DNA of 44,611 bases from Planctomycetaceae bacterium (GTDB lineage Bacteria > Planctomycetota > Planctomycetia > Planctomycetales > Planctomycetaceae). A model generated the notes under the pieces. The model had not been told where the DNA came from, did not search any database, and saw only the letters and a program-made list of their open reading frames with translations. The stretch lies in the NCBI GenBank assembly GCA_020426505.1, contig JAGQPX010000074.1, positions 1 to 44,611 on the forward strand. The letters are read 5' to 3'. The translations under genes were made by a program, and so were the position numbers. Position 1 is the first letter of the stretch, and each line of letters opens with the position of its first letter. Positions 7,058-16,270 of this stretch are shown here, piece after piece.

Positions 7058-8529
7058 GGAGTTCCGGACTGTTGAATGGCAGTCGCCGCATCGCCCGGTA
7101 AATCTATTGGAGAACGAATTCCTCCACTGCCCGGGCCGGCGGGACCGATACTGGATCCCCATACTGAGTTCTCTTTTACTACGTACCCAACGAATCGAAG
7201 AGTGGATTCTCCATCCGAAAATGTCAGCGTTGTATTCTGCTTATCAACCTTGTGTTTCTCGACGTGACTTCCATAGTCCGCTGAGGCACCGAACTTAATT
7301 CCAAATACCGAGAAGCCACCACCACCGGATGCGTTGAACTTTCTTGTATAGTCGTACGTCCAGTTTTGCGAGGACCCGAAAGTCACCGAAAACCCTCGCA
7401 CGAGGATCAGGTGAGTTGGATAGTAACGCAATGATCCTTGCGGTCCGAAGAAATCTTCGAAATCGCGCAGATTCTCTTTCACTCGTTTGTGGGAAAACAT
7501 GCTCGGACGAAACCAACCGGGATAGATCGTCTGAACCTTGAATGCCGATTTCGCGCTGAGTCCGATCTCGGTCGCTTTCTTGAATTCTTCCTGGATGGTC
7601 GTGTGCTCCGAAGCGCTGGCCTTGGCCGAGATGACCCCGTACGAAACACTCGCGCTGGAACTCCAGTCAGTCCTGATAGAGCTGGACTCGCTGGTAGTTC
7701 GATCCCATGTTGCGTTAAAGCTACCGGCAACGATGGTTTTCATTCGGTCCAATGCGACATTCCAAGTGATTGCCCTTCGGTCGTCGAAAAGTGCGCTGGA
7801 GCCTTCGGGCAGACGAGCGAGATACTCGAGAGAGAAGCGTTCTTGCTCGTCATATAGATAGTCCGGACTGATCGGATAGCGTAGTCGCATTTCCGAGCTT
7901 TCATATTCAAACTCAGCATCAATAACTTCGCGATCTTCAGGTTCGCGATACTGCTTGTCGAGTATGACTCTCTTATCGAACAAGAACTGTTTGAATTCGC
8001 GAAACAGCAATTCAATTTGCGCTGAATTGCCGTAGCGAACGCTCCACTGCAGATAGGACGCATTGTCACCCGGGTCAGTGCCCATTACCTCGCACCATTC
8101 CAGCCAGTTTCGTCTCTCCCGGATTTCGAGTTGATATCGTTGATCGCGATTTCTGTCCATTTTCATATCGAGATCTGCAATTTTTTCCTGATCCTCTTCA
8201 TCCAGTTCTCGCCGAACGACATACGAACGCAATCGTTGGATGAATCTTCCGTATACGCGGTTCAACTGCTCCGCAGAGGTCATGATCGTGCCGGACACCG
8301 GCTTAGGATCAATCGCAAGATCTGAACGATTCAAGAGTTGGTACAGGGAAAAGAAGCGATACCGCTCGTCATCGATGTCGACCGGGTCTGCAACTAGCTT
8401 TAATTGAAGAAACTCATCTGCACCCAAGCCGCCAACCTGAGACTTGAGGAGATCGTAGTAATTGTCAAGCGTAATGCTCAAGGCGTCCGGCAACGAAACA
8501 GGTCGTACTTGGCTCATGATGTTCTCCAA
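7054..8529 (-). CDS. Large beta-rich protein of unknown function
   Basis: 491 residues; a second Met at residue 5 is an equally good start. Residues 20-140 are helical, with a charged coiled-coil-like stretch (LDEEDQEKIADLDMKMDRNR). Residues ~265-330 are rich in Ser, Thr and alternating polar/hydrophobic residues (FNATWDRTTSESSSIRTDWS, then SASVSYGVISAKASASEHTT). Residues ~370-440 have another such region (GSSQNWTYDYTRKFNASGGG). Such paired amphipathic segments are seen in beta pore-formers such as aerolysin- or MACPF-type proteins, but there is no signature motif and I do not assign a family. It has no signal peptide. It is the second gene of the cluster, 91 bp after the papain-like pseudoenzyme, and is translationally coupled to the exported protein. 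Confidence 0.7.
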   Translation of the reverse strand: MENIMSQVRPVSLPDALSITLDNYYDLLKSQVGGLGADEFLQLKLVADPVDIDDERYRFFSLYQLLNRSDLAIDPKPVSGTIMTSAEQLNRVYGRFIQRLRSYVVRRELDEEDQEKIADLDMKMDRNRDQRYQLEIRERRNWLEWCEVMGTDPGDNASYLQWSVRYGNSAQIELLFREFKQFLFDKRVILDKQYREPEDREVIDAEFEYESSEMRLRYPISPDYLYDEQERFSLEYLARLPEGSSALFDDRRAITWNVALDRMKTIVAGSFNATWDRTTSESSSIRTDWSSSASVSYGVISAKASASEHTTIQEEFKKATEIGLSAKSAFKVQTIYPGWFRPSMFSHKRVKENLRDFEDFFGPQGSLRYYPTHLILVRGFSVTFGSSQNWTYDYTRKFNASGGGGFSVFGIKFGASADYGSHVEKHKVDKQNTTLTFSDGESTLRFVGYVVKENSVWGSSIGPAGPGSGGIRSPIDLPGDAATAIQQSGTP

Positions 8530-8620
8530 TGAAGTCGAAGCGACTAAGCGATGCGTAGGGTGTTAGCAGAATACCGGGAAGCGTGTTATGCACTACGGAC
8601 ACCAATGGGAACGAAATCTT

Positions 8621-9526
8621 TCACACCAAGGTCTCAACGCTTCGGACAGGAATAGGAACGAACAGTTCTTGACGACAAACTGATTCTGGTAGAACACACC
8701 AAAGGGGTGACGTCGAGTCACTTAGAACAGCGCCCGGCAACCAACCGTTCCCCTTGTCTCCCCATTGCCTTCCCCAAGATGAACGAACAAGCACCGCAGA
8801 CCCAGCCCGTCCGTAGTGGTTGAGGTGATAGCCAATCGCAACAACAGCTTGTCCGCCACGAATGCTGTCGAACCGTGGTCGATACGGAATATCGGGTTCT
8901 ATCGACAGGGAAGATGGCACGGAAACGCCGAATGCGACGGGAAACCCAGCAGCCAGAAACGTCGTAAGTATTTTCAGTCGCGATTCGCTTGAGTCGTTCG
9001 GGCAACACTTCACCGTGCAATCGATACGAAAGTAACGAAGATCGTGGAACATGTGAGAAGCTTGATAGACAAACGCGCTTGGCTCATTGTCGAAACGATC
9101 AGGAACATACGGCCAGTGCTCCTCGTCCGGGACGCCGAAACGCCGGAGCGCCTTGAACGTGGTTCTCAAGTCGGCTCCCGTGTCTCCGGTGACTCTTGCT
9201 TGCTTGTTGCGTAGGTTACGCGTGACCTTGTAGAGAAAGAGCTGCGATCCATCGAACGTACGACCGTAAATCCGACGCTCGAAGTACTCCACGAGGCTGA
9301 GGACCGCAAACGCGCTCGACGAGTTCAGTGGGCCTTGATCTTCTACGTCGGTCAAGAAGACCTCGCCTTCGTCTCCATACCTCAAGTCGATTTCATCGGG
9401 GACCTCCCCGGAACAGTGCTTGAGTTGCTGCAATATGGGCAGGATCTTTTCGTGCCGATACGTATAGTCACGTGGATCGGGCAGATCAGGAATCCATCCC
9501 ATTCCTTGGGGAATAAACTTAGACAC
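8621..9526 (-). CDS. C1A papain-family homologue lacking all catalytic residues (pseudoenzyme)
   Basis: 301 residues, colinear with bacterial C1A peptidases: an N-terminal WIPDLPDPRDYTY, then VEDQGPLNSSSAFAVLSLVE, DTGADLRTTFKALRRFGVP, GGQAVVAIGYH and VRSSWGRQWGDKGNGWLP. Family members have DQG..GSC.AFA, GGHAV and R-N-SWG. Here the Cys position is Ser70, the His position is Gln226 and the Asn position is Ser249, while the oxyanion Gln64 and structural WG/GDKG residues remain. The fold is therefore kept and the protease chemistry is lost. It starts the minus-strand cluster and may be a substrate decoy, inhibitor or binding module. There is no frameshift or stop, so it is a maintained gene rather than a decayed one. 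Confidence 0.85.
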   Translation of the reverse strand: MSKFIPQGMGWIPDLPDPRDYTYRHEKILPILQQLKHCSGEVPDEIDLRYGDEGEVFLTDVEDQGPLNSSSAFAVLSLVEYFERRIYGRTFDGSQLFLYKVTRNLRNKQARVTGDTGADLRTTFKALRRFGVPDEEHWPYVPDRFDNEPSAFVYQASHMFHDLRYFRIDCTVKCCPNDSSESRLKILTTFLAAGFPVAFGVSVPSSLSIEPDIPYRPRFDSIRGGQAVVAIGYHLNHYGRAGSAVLVRSSWGRQWGDKGNGWLPGAVLSDSTSPLWCVLPESVCRQELFVPIPVRSVETLV

Positions 9527-9656
9527 CGCATTCCACTACTTAAACTGGCAAAAACACGATCTCGATTCGGAACGTGTCGTAACGTAACAAACAGGGAGAA
9601 TAGCGCCACATCGGCGATTGAGGCTACGGAATAGAGTGGGACAGAAAGCGGCGGAA

Positions 9657-10364
9657 TCAAGAGTTGTCCATCTTCCAATTCCCGTCGACTCGTTCCCACA
9701 CGATGCCCTGACCAGTTCCGTCCCCACGGAAGTGAATGAGTTTGTTCACCTGCTTGCGATTCAGGCACTTGATGGTGTCCGCCAACCGACGTTTCGAGTC
9801 TTGGTCGGGTTGCGGTGGTAATGGGTCATCGACCCGCTCCGGCCACCCATCTTCCTCAAACGCACACAAGACGACTTCTTGATTCACGGCCGGCCACTTG
9901 AAGCGCTTTACGAGTTGGTCGTCCAACTGGAGCTTTCGCGATTCGGCGTCCCATTGCGGAACTGGTAGAGACTGATTCGAGGTTACTTGCCTGTTGCTGC
10001 TTACAGAAGATGCGCGACCGTTACTCGATGGGGAGCATTGTGATTTCGCGACTTTGATGCCTGCCTCTGTGAGAACGATGCAGGTACGGCGAGAGAAGGT
10101 CAGATTGCCGGTGGAACGGAATTCGCGGCCATCATCGCCCTCGACGGTAACCTCTCGACCATGCTCAATGAATCCCTTCCTGACGAGCCATCGAAGGTCC
10201 GTCTCGCTCGCTCCAAGACTGAGAAGTCGCCGCATGGAAATTGCGAAGTCCCAAACCTTACTGTTCGTTTCGGCCGCGTATATGGAAGCCTGAAGTAGTG
10301 CTTTCACTGCTGGCCATAGCTCTTCGGATATCTCACTTTGAGCTGGTATCTGGTCACGAGTCAC
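9657..10364 (-). CDS. Planctomycete-type conserved hypothetical protein
   Basis: 235 residues. The C-terminal half reads WDAESRKLQLDDQLVKRFK, then PAVNQEVVLCAFEEDGWPER, DDPLPP, KRRLADTIKCLNRKQ and FRGDGTGQGIVWER. From memory this pattern recurs widely in planctomycete genomes, often in several copies and next to recombinases or defence genes, but has no assigned role. The N-terminal half contains a helical segment and a small beta part (TVEGDDGREFRSTGN) followed by a polar linker at ~110-135. The layout suggests a DNA- or protein-binding adaptor; this is a guess. It is the last complete gene before the second recombinase-tail repeat. Confidence 0.7.
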   Translation of the reverse strand: MTRDQIPAQSEISEELWPAVKALLQASIYAAETNSKVWDFAISMRRLLSLGASETDLRWLVRKGFIEHGREVTVEGDDGREFRSTGNLTFSRRTCIVLTEAGIKVAKSQCSPSSNGRASSVSSNRQVTSNQSLPVPQWDAESRKLQLDDQLVKRFKWPAVNQEVVLCAFEEDGWPERVDDPLPPQPDQDSKRRLADTIKCLNRKQVNKLIHFRGDGTGQGIVWERVDGNWKMDNS

Positions 10365-10538
10365 GGGATGGCCCCCAACATCAGTTTTGCGCGCCCATGC
10401 AACTATGGGCGAGAAACGTCGAGGGAATGGTCGGAGATTCTGGAGAGAATATCAAAAAAGGATGGAAAGAATCCCCAACGAAAGGAGTCGTTAGATTGGC
10501 AATTACCACTGCTTCGCATTGGCGACCTGTTTCCCAAC

Positions 10539-10786
10539 AAGTCAATTGGTATCCAACAGATCTGCCAGACGCTCCACATTTCCAAGACAACACTGTATCG
10601 TTACTTGAAGACACCTGACCCGTCCGATCTCCCGGAAACATCGGGTTGACGGGAACTCTGTCGAATCGTTCGAGGTGTCCGAGTTCGACCAGACTGTCAC
10701 ACGAGCGAGCAGGCGGTGTGTAGCTTGATCGGGAGAAAGTCACCAGAACCCGTCGAAAACGACACTGTCAACCGAAATGACCGTTT
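10539..10786 (+). repeat. 248-bp direct repeat, copy 2, with truncated recombinase end
   Basis: The first 111 bp encode KSIGIQQICQTLHISKTTLY and the end of the recombinase, stopping at 10649, but the catalytic domain is absent. The tail then follows copy 1 through the GACCGTTT block at 10779-10786. Sequence to the left of 10539 has no match with the intact recombinase. This is a remnant left by recombination or the far boundary of the 1.9-10.5 kb block. Confidence 0.85.
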
Positions 10787-10800
10787 TGCAATACCGATAG

Positions 10801-13800
10801 TTACGCATCCGGTGTTTCATCGCCCAAGTCTGACTGATTGTTGATCTCCTCTTCACGGCTGCCCCACATTTTGAACAACCGTGGGTACCTAAGACGTACC
10901 GACTTCGCCCACATCATGTAAACGAATTTTATTTGTCTCCAGGTCGTTTTTCGATCACTTTGCTCAGCCTCTCTTGTGTCGGAATGATAAGCCTTTCTTA
11001 AAGTGTTCCACACACCGACAAATTCGCGCCAGACAATACTCTCCGCTGTCCCATCATTGTGAAAATGCGGAAATCCTATGTCGCTGATGGGATCTCTTTT
11101 CTCGATCACGCTATCGCTTACATGGTAGTACGACAAATACGAGGTACTGCCGTCGGTATCGTTTATCCCCCTTCGCAGTAGGTGGACCAAGGACGCGCCA
11201 TTTTGCGAAAACACAGTTGGCTGAAGCGTCACGAATGCACGGACGATTGAAGCGGCAGATGGTTCAGAGTTGCCATCAGCCGCTTCAGGAACTCCGGTAG
11301 GTTTCAGGCAACTATCGAGTACTTGTTGCAAGGAGGGCCGCCTTTCAATGTAGTCGATCAATTGATTTGGCCAATCAGCCGTGCCGTCCAAGGTGGCAAC
11401 CTGAACGGACCACCGCAGTAACAAAAACTCACATACCTGGCGAGTTAAAAAGCGTTCTCCTCGGTCACGACTTGCGATAAACAAACTTTCGTACACCATG
11501 TGAACGTCCAATAGACGCACGTCCAACGGACGTGTATGCGGAAGTCCGTTTGAGAGGATATGGTCCAAGCTGCACCACATTCCAATATCTGCCACAATCT
11601 CCGTCGACACTTCGCGGATCGATCGCCATCCATCGCTGAAAGTATAAAACGGTTTTCGTCGCTTCGATGAACGTGGGCGCGAGTATCCGGGTGTAAGTAC
11701 ATCGATCACTGCTCGAGCAAACAGCGGCACCCGCTTCACGTTGTGATTCGCTGCCTTTGCTCGCGGCAATGCGCCATGCCAAGTCTCAGGCCTGGCTCCT
11801 AAGGTATAAATGGCAGTGCCTACCAAAGCTTGGAAATCAAACGGGTGTAGCCTTTCGCATGCGGAATCGAACGAGGTGATATTTGTGTGTCCTGCAAGAC
11901 AGGGCAGGGCATCTCCATCATTGTGTCGTTTGACCATGACGTCAACGGCGTGTGCAACAAAATGACTCTGGTAGGCCTGTAATTCCTTCCATGCGTTTGT
12001 GCCCCGTACCATCTGGTCGTTGTTCTCGGACTCTGAGAGCGATTCAAGCGCGAGGTTTCCTAGAAAATGGAGCATCTCTTGGAGAACCCATGCATTGACG
12101 CGAACTCTGAGCAGCGACGTTCGCTCAGACTGAAGCCAGTCTGAAAACTCAGCAACTTCGTGAAGGCAGTGTACTAAGCAGAACGCTGGTCGAAAGAGCG
12201 AGTTTCCAGAGACGTCAAGGAGGAGTAGACGACCTGTCCATTCATCCTCTCCGGAGGATGAGAGCGGTTTGCCGGTTGCCCTCTCCACCCACAGGCGAAA
12301 ATCTAGAAACACCTCTTCACAGCTAATCCTTCCTTCATTTCCAGCAGCAACGCATACCGACAGATTGTCTGCATAACAGTATTCTTTTCTGTCGGCTTGC
12401 ATCGACGGATTGGCAGACTGCGACGAATCGTGTCCGAAGAATTCTGAGCAGAACCAATAGATTCCTGAATATGCGCCCACAAGTTTACTTGCCCCGTGCA
12501 CCAACGTGTGGGGAATCGTCGGGTCAGCATGACCAGAGCGGTGTTCAAGCCGGTTGCGGACCGCCCGATTTAGATGCAGCAGCAATCGCGAGATCTCGGA
12601 CGCGAAGAATTCGGGGTCTGAAGACGTTAGGTATGAACTCCAGTGGTGATGATTCTCTGACTTGCAAGCCAAGCTCAACTGTCGAAAGAACGGGACGAGG
12701 TCTCGCGCGGCAGATGCAAGTTCGTGATGGAGGAAGCAACTTCGAAATGTACCGATGATATTAAAGAACTCTCTCTGTTGTTCTTGCGAAAGGAAGTCGC
12801 ACGCCCAACCTGAAAGTCGAGAAACGATGGCCTTCAACTCCAAGTTCCACGCAAAGTCAGTGAGTTCCCAAGCGGGATGATCGTCATGATCATTAATGGG
12901 CAAAGCTCCGGTCTGGAGAACTTGTAGCTCAGTCGTATTGCCAAGGTCGATCTTCTCCTCTGGATCTGAAAGTACAATGCAGGTCATGCTGTCCACCAGA
13001 TTTGCTGCACGGTACTGGTAGTTACCCCACATTTCATTCCACAGTGTTGCAAACTCTGACAGAGAGTTGAGGCTACACCTGACTGTGTGACGGCCTAGGC
13101 CGTGCGAATTCACCTTCATCTGAGGGAAGAGGCGTCTCAACTTCTCCTTAACCCACAAGTCATGACCACAATCGAGTTGCAGCTGAAAGTCCATGCGAAA
13201 ACATCCTGACCTGGTTTTGTCTTCGAGTCTGCATGGGTCCATCAACCGCAAGGCTACAAATTCGTCGACGGCTGATAATGCGTGTCCCGACACCTTGATC
13301 AACGTGGGCGATTTACGGTCTGCGGTAGTACTGACTTGGAATCGTGAGCCGATTTGAGTCGACACATCCGGTGCTGCGGAGCGAGGTGGATTCTTATCGG
13401 CTGCCATCTCCTCGGTCAGTTGCTCGAGCGTCAGAGTCCGCACAGCCTGAGCGACTCGATCAACGGACATAAGTTCTTCAAAGGTATTTGGCAGGGCAAG
13501 CAGGACGATGTCCGAACTGCTTAGCGTCATGAATAGATGGACGCGTTCAGGACGACAACCTTGATGAACTACCGGGTCATCTAAAATCCGCATCACAATT
13601 CGATGGGCAGCGTGGACTGCTTCGAGTGTGCTGGTGAATGTTTCATGTTGTTCGTACGCAACCGCTGACAACGAGATTTTTGCACCGAAGAGTATCGGGT
13701 ACTCACCTAACTCATGGTCTTGATCAGATTTCTCCTGTGGAGAACCAAGTGAGCCAGTATCACAAATGATCTGCAGAAACTCCTGGAAAGCACGATCGTG

Positions 13801-14043
13801 AGCGGAATCTCTGAACGGGATCAGCACCATCCCGGTGTGGGCTCCGATCGCCACGGGACGCTGCCTATCCAATCCTTTACCGATGTCATCGAGAGCCATG
13901 AGCGGCGAGATCTGCAGGAAGTCGAAAGGGCCGATCACTTGCCAGAATCTGCTGTGACGGCGAACCTCGTCTTCGATCTCCTTGTCAGTGGTGTACTTAC
14001 AGATAAGGTCACGTGAAAACGCGAGCTCAATCCCGATTGGCAT
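10801..14043 (-). CDS. 1080-residue orphan protein of unknown function
   Basis: A long uninterrupted frame ending just 15 bp from the 248-bp repeat, which places it at the insertion boundary. The N-terminal 90 residues (FDFLQISPLMALDD and GAHTGMVLIPFRDSAHDRAF) look like an alpha/beta domain. A central region (~400-620) is helical and rich in Leu, His and Cys (RSCFLHHELASAARDLVPFF). The C-terminal part is also helical and ends in a charged tail (MWGSREEEINNQSDLGDE). I see no Walker motif, protease signature or membrane segment. It is divergently arranged with two small plus-strand genes. The overall style resembles large sensor/scaffold proteins of multi-gene conflict systems (VMAP or CATRA type), but I cannot show a shared motif. 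Confidence 0.7.
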   Translation of the reverse strand: MPIGIELAFSRDLICKYTTDKEIEDEVRRHSRFWQVIGPFDFLQISPLMALDDIGKGLDRQRPVAIGAHTGMVLIPFRDSAHDRAFQEFLQIICDTGSLGSPQEKSDQDHELGEYPILFGAKISLSAVAYEQHETFTSTLEAVHAAHRIVMRILDDPVVHQGCRPERVHLFMTLSSSDIVLLALPNTFEELMSVDRVAQAVRTLTLEQLTEEMAADKNPPRSAAPDVSTQIGSRFQVSTTADRKSPTLIKVSGHALSAVDEFVALRLMDPCRLEDKTRSGCFRMDFQLQLDCGHDLWVKEKLRRLFPQMKVNSHGLGRHTVRCSLNSLSEFATLWNEMWGNYQYRAANLVDSMTCIVLSDPEEKIDLGNTTELQVLQTGALPINDHDDHPAWELTDFAWNLELKAIVSRLSGWACDFLSQEQQREFFNIIGTFRSCFLHHELASAARDLVPFFRQLSLACKSENHHHWSSYLTSSDPEFFASEISRLLLHLNRAVRNRLEHRSGHADPTIPHTLVHGASKLVGAYSGIYWFCSEFFGHDSSQSANPSMQADRKEYCYADNLSVCVAAGNEGRISCEEVFLDFRLWVERATGKPLSSSGEDEWTGRLLLLDVSGNSLFRPAFCLVHCLHEVAEFSDWLQSERTSLLRVRVNAWVLQEMLHFLGNLALESLSESENNDQMVRGTNAWKELQAYQSHFVAHAVDVMVKRHNDGDALPCLAGHTNITSFDSACERLHPFDFQALVGTAIYTLGARPETWHGALPRAKAANHNVKRVPLFARAVIDVLTPGYSRPRSSKRRKPFYTFSDGWRSIREVSTEIVADIGMWCSLDHILSNGLPHTRPLDVRLLDVHMVYESLFIASRDRGERFLTRQVCEFLLLRWSVQVATLDGTADWPNQLIDYIERRPSLQQVLDSCLKPTGVPEAADGNSEPSAASIVRAFVTLQPTVFSQNGASLVHLLRRGINDTDGSTSYLSYYHVSDSVIEKRDPISDIGFPHFHNDGTAESIVWREFVGVWNTLRKAYHSDTREAEQSDRKTTWRQIKFVYMMWAKSVRLRYPRLFKMWGSREEEINNQSDLGDETPDA

Positions 14044-14237
14044 GGCCCGTCCTTTGCGCAGACTTGATGAAGCTGATTTGATATGAACGCGTAATCTCTA
14101 GGTATCTGGTCAGCTCGTCAAGTCTCCAGGAGGTGCCCTCGGTGCCCTTGTTCTGCTTGACAAATCAGAAGGATTGAGGCTCTAATCCCTTGACTCCGAG
14201 CTGCGATTGCGTGACCATTCTTTTCAGACAGCTCAGT
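14044..14237. promoter_or_regulatory. Divergent intergenic region
   Basis: 194 bases between the minus-strand 1080-aa gene and the plus-strand small genes. It must hold the promoter(s) of at least one side. AGGAGG occurs near 14129, but not next to a start codon. No clear operator palindrome was seen. Confidence 0.35.
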
Positions 14238-14465
14238 ATGACACCAACTAACTCAATGGACGGCATTCTCATGGGCCCCGGTCAACACGAAAGGAAGCGT
14301 GGTGCGACACAAGTTTCCGTCACGTCATCGTTGCGTGAGTCTCCGGGGATGGACATTCCCGCCGACTCTGCTTTGAGGGTCGTCGAGAAAGTTGAGGCAG
14401 AGTTGTTGGCCGCCCGGAAATCCGCGAAGCAGGTCACATTGTCACCTCAGCCGAAGAGCGATTAG
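14238..14465 (+). CDS. Small hypothetical protein
   Basis: 75 residues from the ATG at 14238; an upstream in-frame ATG at 14190 gives a Cys-rich extension that looks non-coding. It is polar and probably partly disordered, with a helical stretch ADSALRVVEKVEAELLAARK near the C-terminus. It precedes the membrane-anchored 219-aa gene by 29 bp in the same orientation. The arrangement of a small helical protein, a membrane-anchored protein and a divergent giant protein suggests one system. No family is recognised. Confidence 0.45.
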   Translation: MTPTNSMDGILMGPGQHERKRGATQVSVTSSLRESPGMDIPADSALRVVEKVEAELLAARKSAKQVTLSPQPKSD

Positions 14466-14494
14466 GTTCTCCATGAGGACTCGTAAGGTGAATT

Positions 14495-15154
14495 GTGGGT
14501 GCATTTGAGAAGGTCGCATGCTTTGGTGAACCAGCTACGGTTGACTGGGTTTGCTTTTCTCTGTCAGTCCCACCCAATTCGGTCTTTCACTTTGACTCAT
14601 CATTTCAGTCGAAGGAAGAACCAGTAGTCGCACTGGACCGAATCCTCATCGCGTTCTTCGAGATCCCTCTATTCTCTACTCTGTGGGCATACCTCGGTCG
14701 GTTCGATGCTTCCACCACGACTGGGAAAGTAGCGATCTTCGACGACAGTTGCTTTCCGAAGGACGAGGACGCATCCATTTTACGTCAGGTACGTCAACTG
14801 AGGCGATGGTTTGGCATACCGAGTGTTTTCGGTCTGATACCAACCACGTTTATTGTCGTAACCACAGGAGGTGAAGCGCGACGCGAGCGGCTTCATGACC
14901 TTGGTGCCGACATCGTTTTCGATCCTGTAACTGAGCCACCGGAACGTCTAAAGCATTTGATCGATGCGCGGTCCAGAAAGCTTCGGCACTTAGCAGGAAT
15001 GCTTAGCTATCGCCGTCTCGTGTTGTCATTCGTGGTGGGTGTTCTCGGCCTGATCCTTGCACCTTTATTCACAGAGTATTTGAAGATCACATTTCTTCTG
15101 AATGACAAGACACCTGAGCAGTCGGTCCATTCGGATCGCACTCAGAATAAGTAA
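14495..15154 (+). CDS. Receiver-like protein with C-terminal membrane helix
   Basis: 219 residues with a GTG start. Residues ~70-155 (KVAIFDDSCFPKDEDASILR, then TTFIVVTTGGEARRERLHDL and GADIVFDPVT) alternate strands and helices like a response-regulator receiver fold, with an Asp-Asp pair after the first strand. The usual phospho-acceptor Asp and the Lys are not clearly present. Residues ~173-193 (RRLVLSFVVGVLGLILAPLF) form one transmembrane helix that should anchor the protein with the domain in the cytoplasm. It ends 68 bp before the IS66 fragment. Function is unknown; signalling at the membrane is an inference from the fold. Confidence 0.55.
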   Translation: MGAFEKVACFGEPATVDWVCFSLSVPPNSVFHFDSSFQSKEEPVVALDRILIAFFEIPLFSTLWAYLGRFDASTTTGKVAIFDDSCFPKDEDASILRQVRQLRRWFGIPSVFGLIPTTFIVVTTGGEARRERLHDLGADIVFDPVTEPPERLKHLIDARSRKLRHLAGMLSYRRLVLSFVVGVLGLILAPLFTEYLKITFLLNDKTPEQSVHSDRTQNK

Positions 15155-15228
15155 CCGTTCACAGGTCGGGACGTGAAATGTTGGGGATTGGTCTTTCCTG
15201 AATTGGTGATTTCGGCGACACCTTGGCG

Positions 15229-15647
15229 ATGGCAAGGATGTCGGAGATACCGCCGGAGTTGGCCGACGAGATGACGCCTGCGGTGCGGGCGTTTGTGGAG
15301 TCGTTGCTCGCGCGGATTGCCGAGCTCGAAGCCCGGTTGGGGATGACGCCGCAGAACTCGTCGCTGCCGCCGTCCAGTCGGCATCCGCATGCCAGACCGG
15401 TGTCGCACAAGCCAACCGCGAAGAGGAAGCGTGGTGGCCAGAAGGGACATCCGAAGCACGAACGAACGCTGTTGCCGCCCGAACGAGTCGACGAGACCCT
15501 CGTGTTGAAGCCGACGGCCTGCCGCCGCTGTGGGAAGCGACTGACGGGGACTGACCCCGAACCGTGGCGTCACCAGGTGTGGGAGCTGCCGGAAATCAAG
15601 CCGACGATCACCGAATACCAGCAGCACCGGCTGCGTTGCCCAGGTTG
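15229..15647 (+). pseudogene. IS66 family transposase, truncated after the N-terminal third
   Basis: The frame encodes the IS66 TnpC N-terminus: a coiled-coil (LLARIAELEARLGMTPQNSS, then LPPSSRHPHARP), the basic KRKRGGQKGHPKH and the zinc-finger-like CRRCGKRL and CPGC. At about 15647 homology stops abruptly and the frame runs into antisense sequence of another transposase. The DDE catalytic core is missing, so the element is dead. Confidence 0.85.
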
Positions 15648-15649
15648 CT

Positions 15650-16270
15650 GCGAAAGCCGAGCGACTCGCGACACTCCGTCAGCGTGTCCACCGCGTGATA
15701 CCCTTTGTCGGCTACCACTTTCTTGATGTCGCACAGCAGGCCGGTCGACTTGTCCAAATGCTGTTGAGCCTGTTCCAAGCTCGGCACGAGTGTGGCCGTG
15801 TCCGCCTCGTTGGCGTAATAGACCTCCGCCTCGATGATGGCTTCGGTATTGAGATCGACGACGTGCTCGGCCTTATAAGCCAGATGCGTGCGACCGTCTT
15901 TCATTTTGGTGATGCGGGCGTCCGGATCGGCCGGCGAGGTCCACTCGTCATTCGAGACTTTCTTCTTCCCACGTTTGTTGCGGTCCTTGTCGTAGCGGAT
16001 GAGGTCCGACTTACTCTTGATCTCCACGCCGTTCGCTTCGGCCAGCCGACGCACGTACGCCTCCCAGTGCTCGCCCGTGTCCTTCCTCACGATCGACTTC
16101 ACGGCCGCGTTGGCTTCCAGCGTCGTCGAATCCACACCGACCAGCGTGCCGTCGATCAATTTGTGATCGTGCAGCACCTCCAGCACGAACTCATGCACCG
16201 CGTGAAAGACCTCCAACGACGCCGCAGCGAAGTGGTCGAACGCGGCTTTGCTCACGTGTGTGAAACCGGC
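15650..16270 (-). pseudogene. IS1182-like transposase, internal fragment, inverted
   Basis: The minus strand encodes VSKAAFDHFAAASLEVFHAV, then LIDGTLVGVDSTTLEANAAV with a catalytic Asp, KVSNDEWTSPADPDARITKM, AYKAEHVVDLNTEAIIEAEV and VVADKGYHAVDTL. This is the middle of a DDE transposase of the IS1182/IS5-like group. The N-terminal domain is absent and the fragment ends at the IS66 junction near 15650. The C-terminal piece of the same transposase lies on the opposite strand just beyond. Confidence 0.8.

Noticed and set aside
15142..15627. Minus-strand frame of 161 codons
   Set aside because: It is the reverse strand of the IS66 transposase fragment; Arg/His-rich composition shows a shadow frame.
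15695..16240. Plus-strand frame of about 180 codons before the transposase end
   Set aside because: Antisense to the IS1182-like core; only the last part, from 16258, is genuine transposase.
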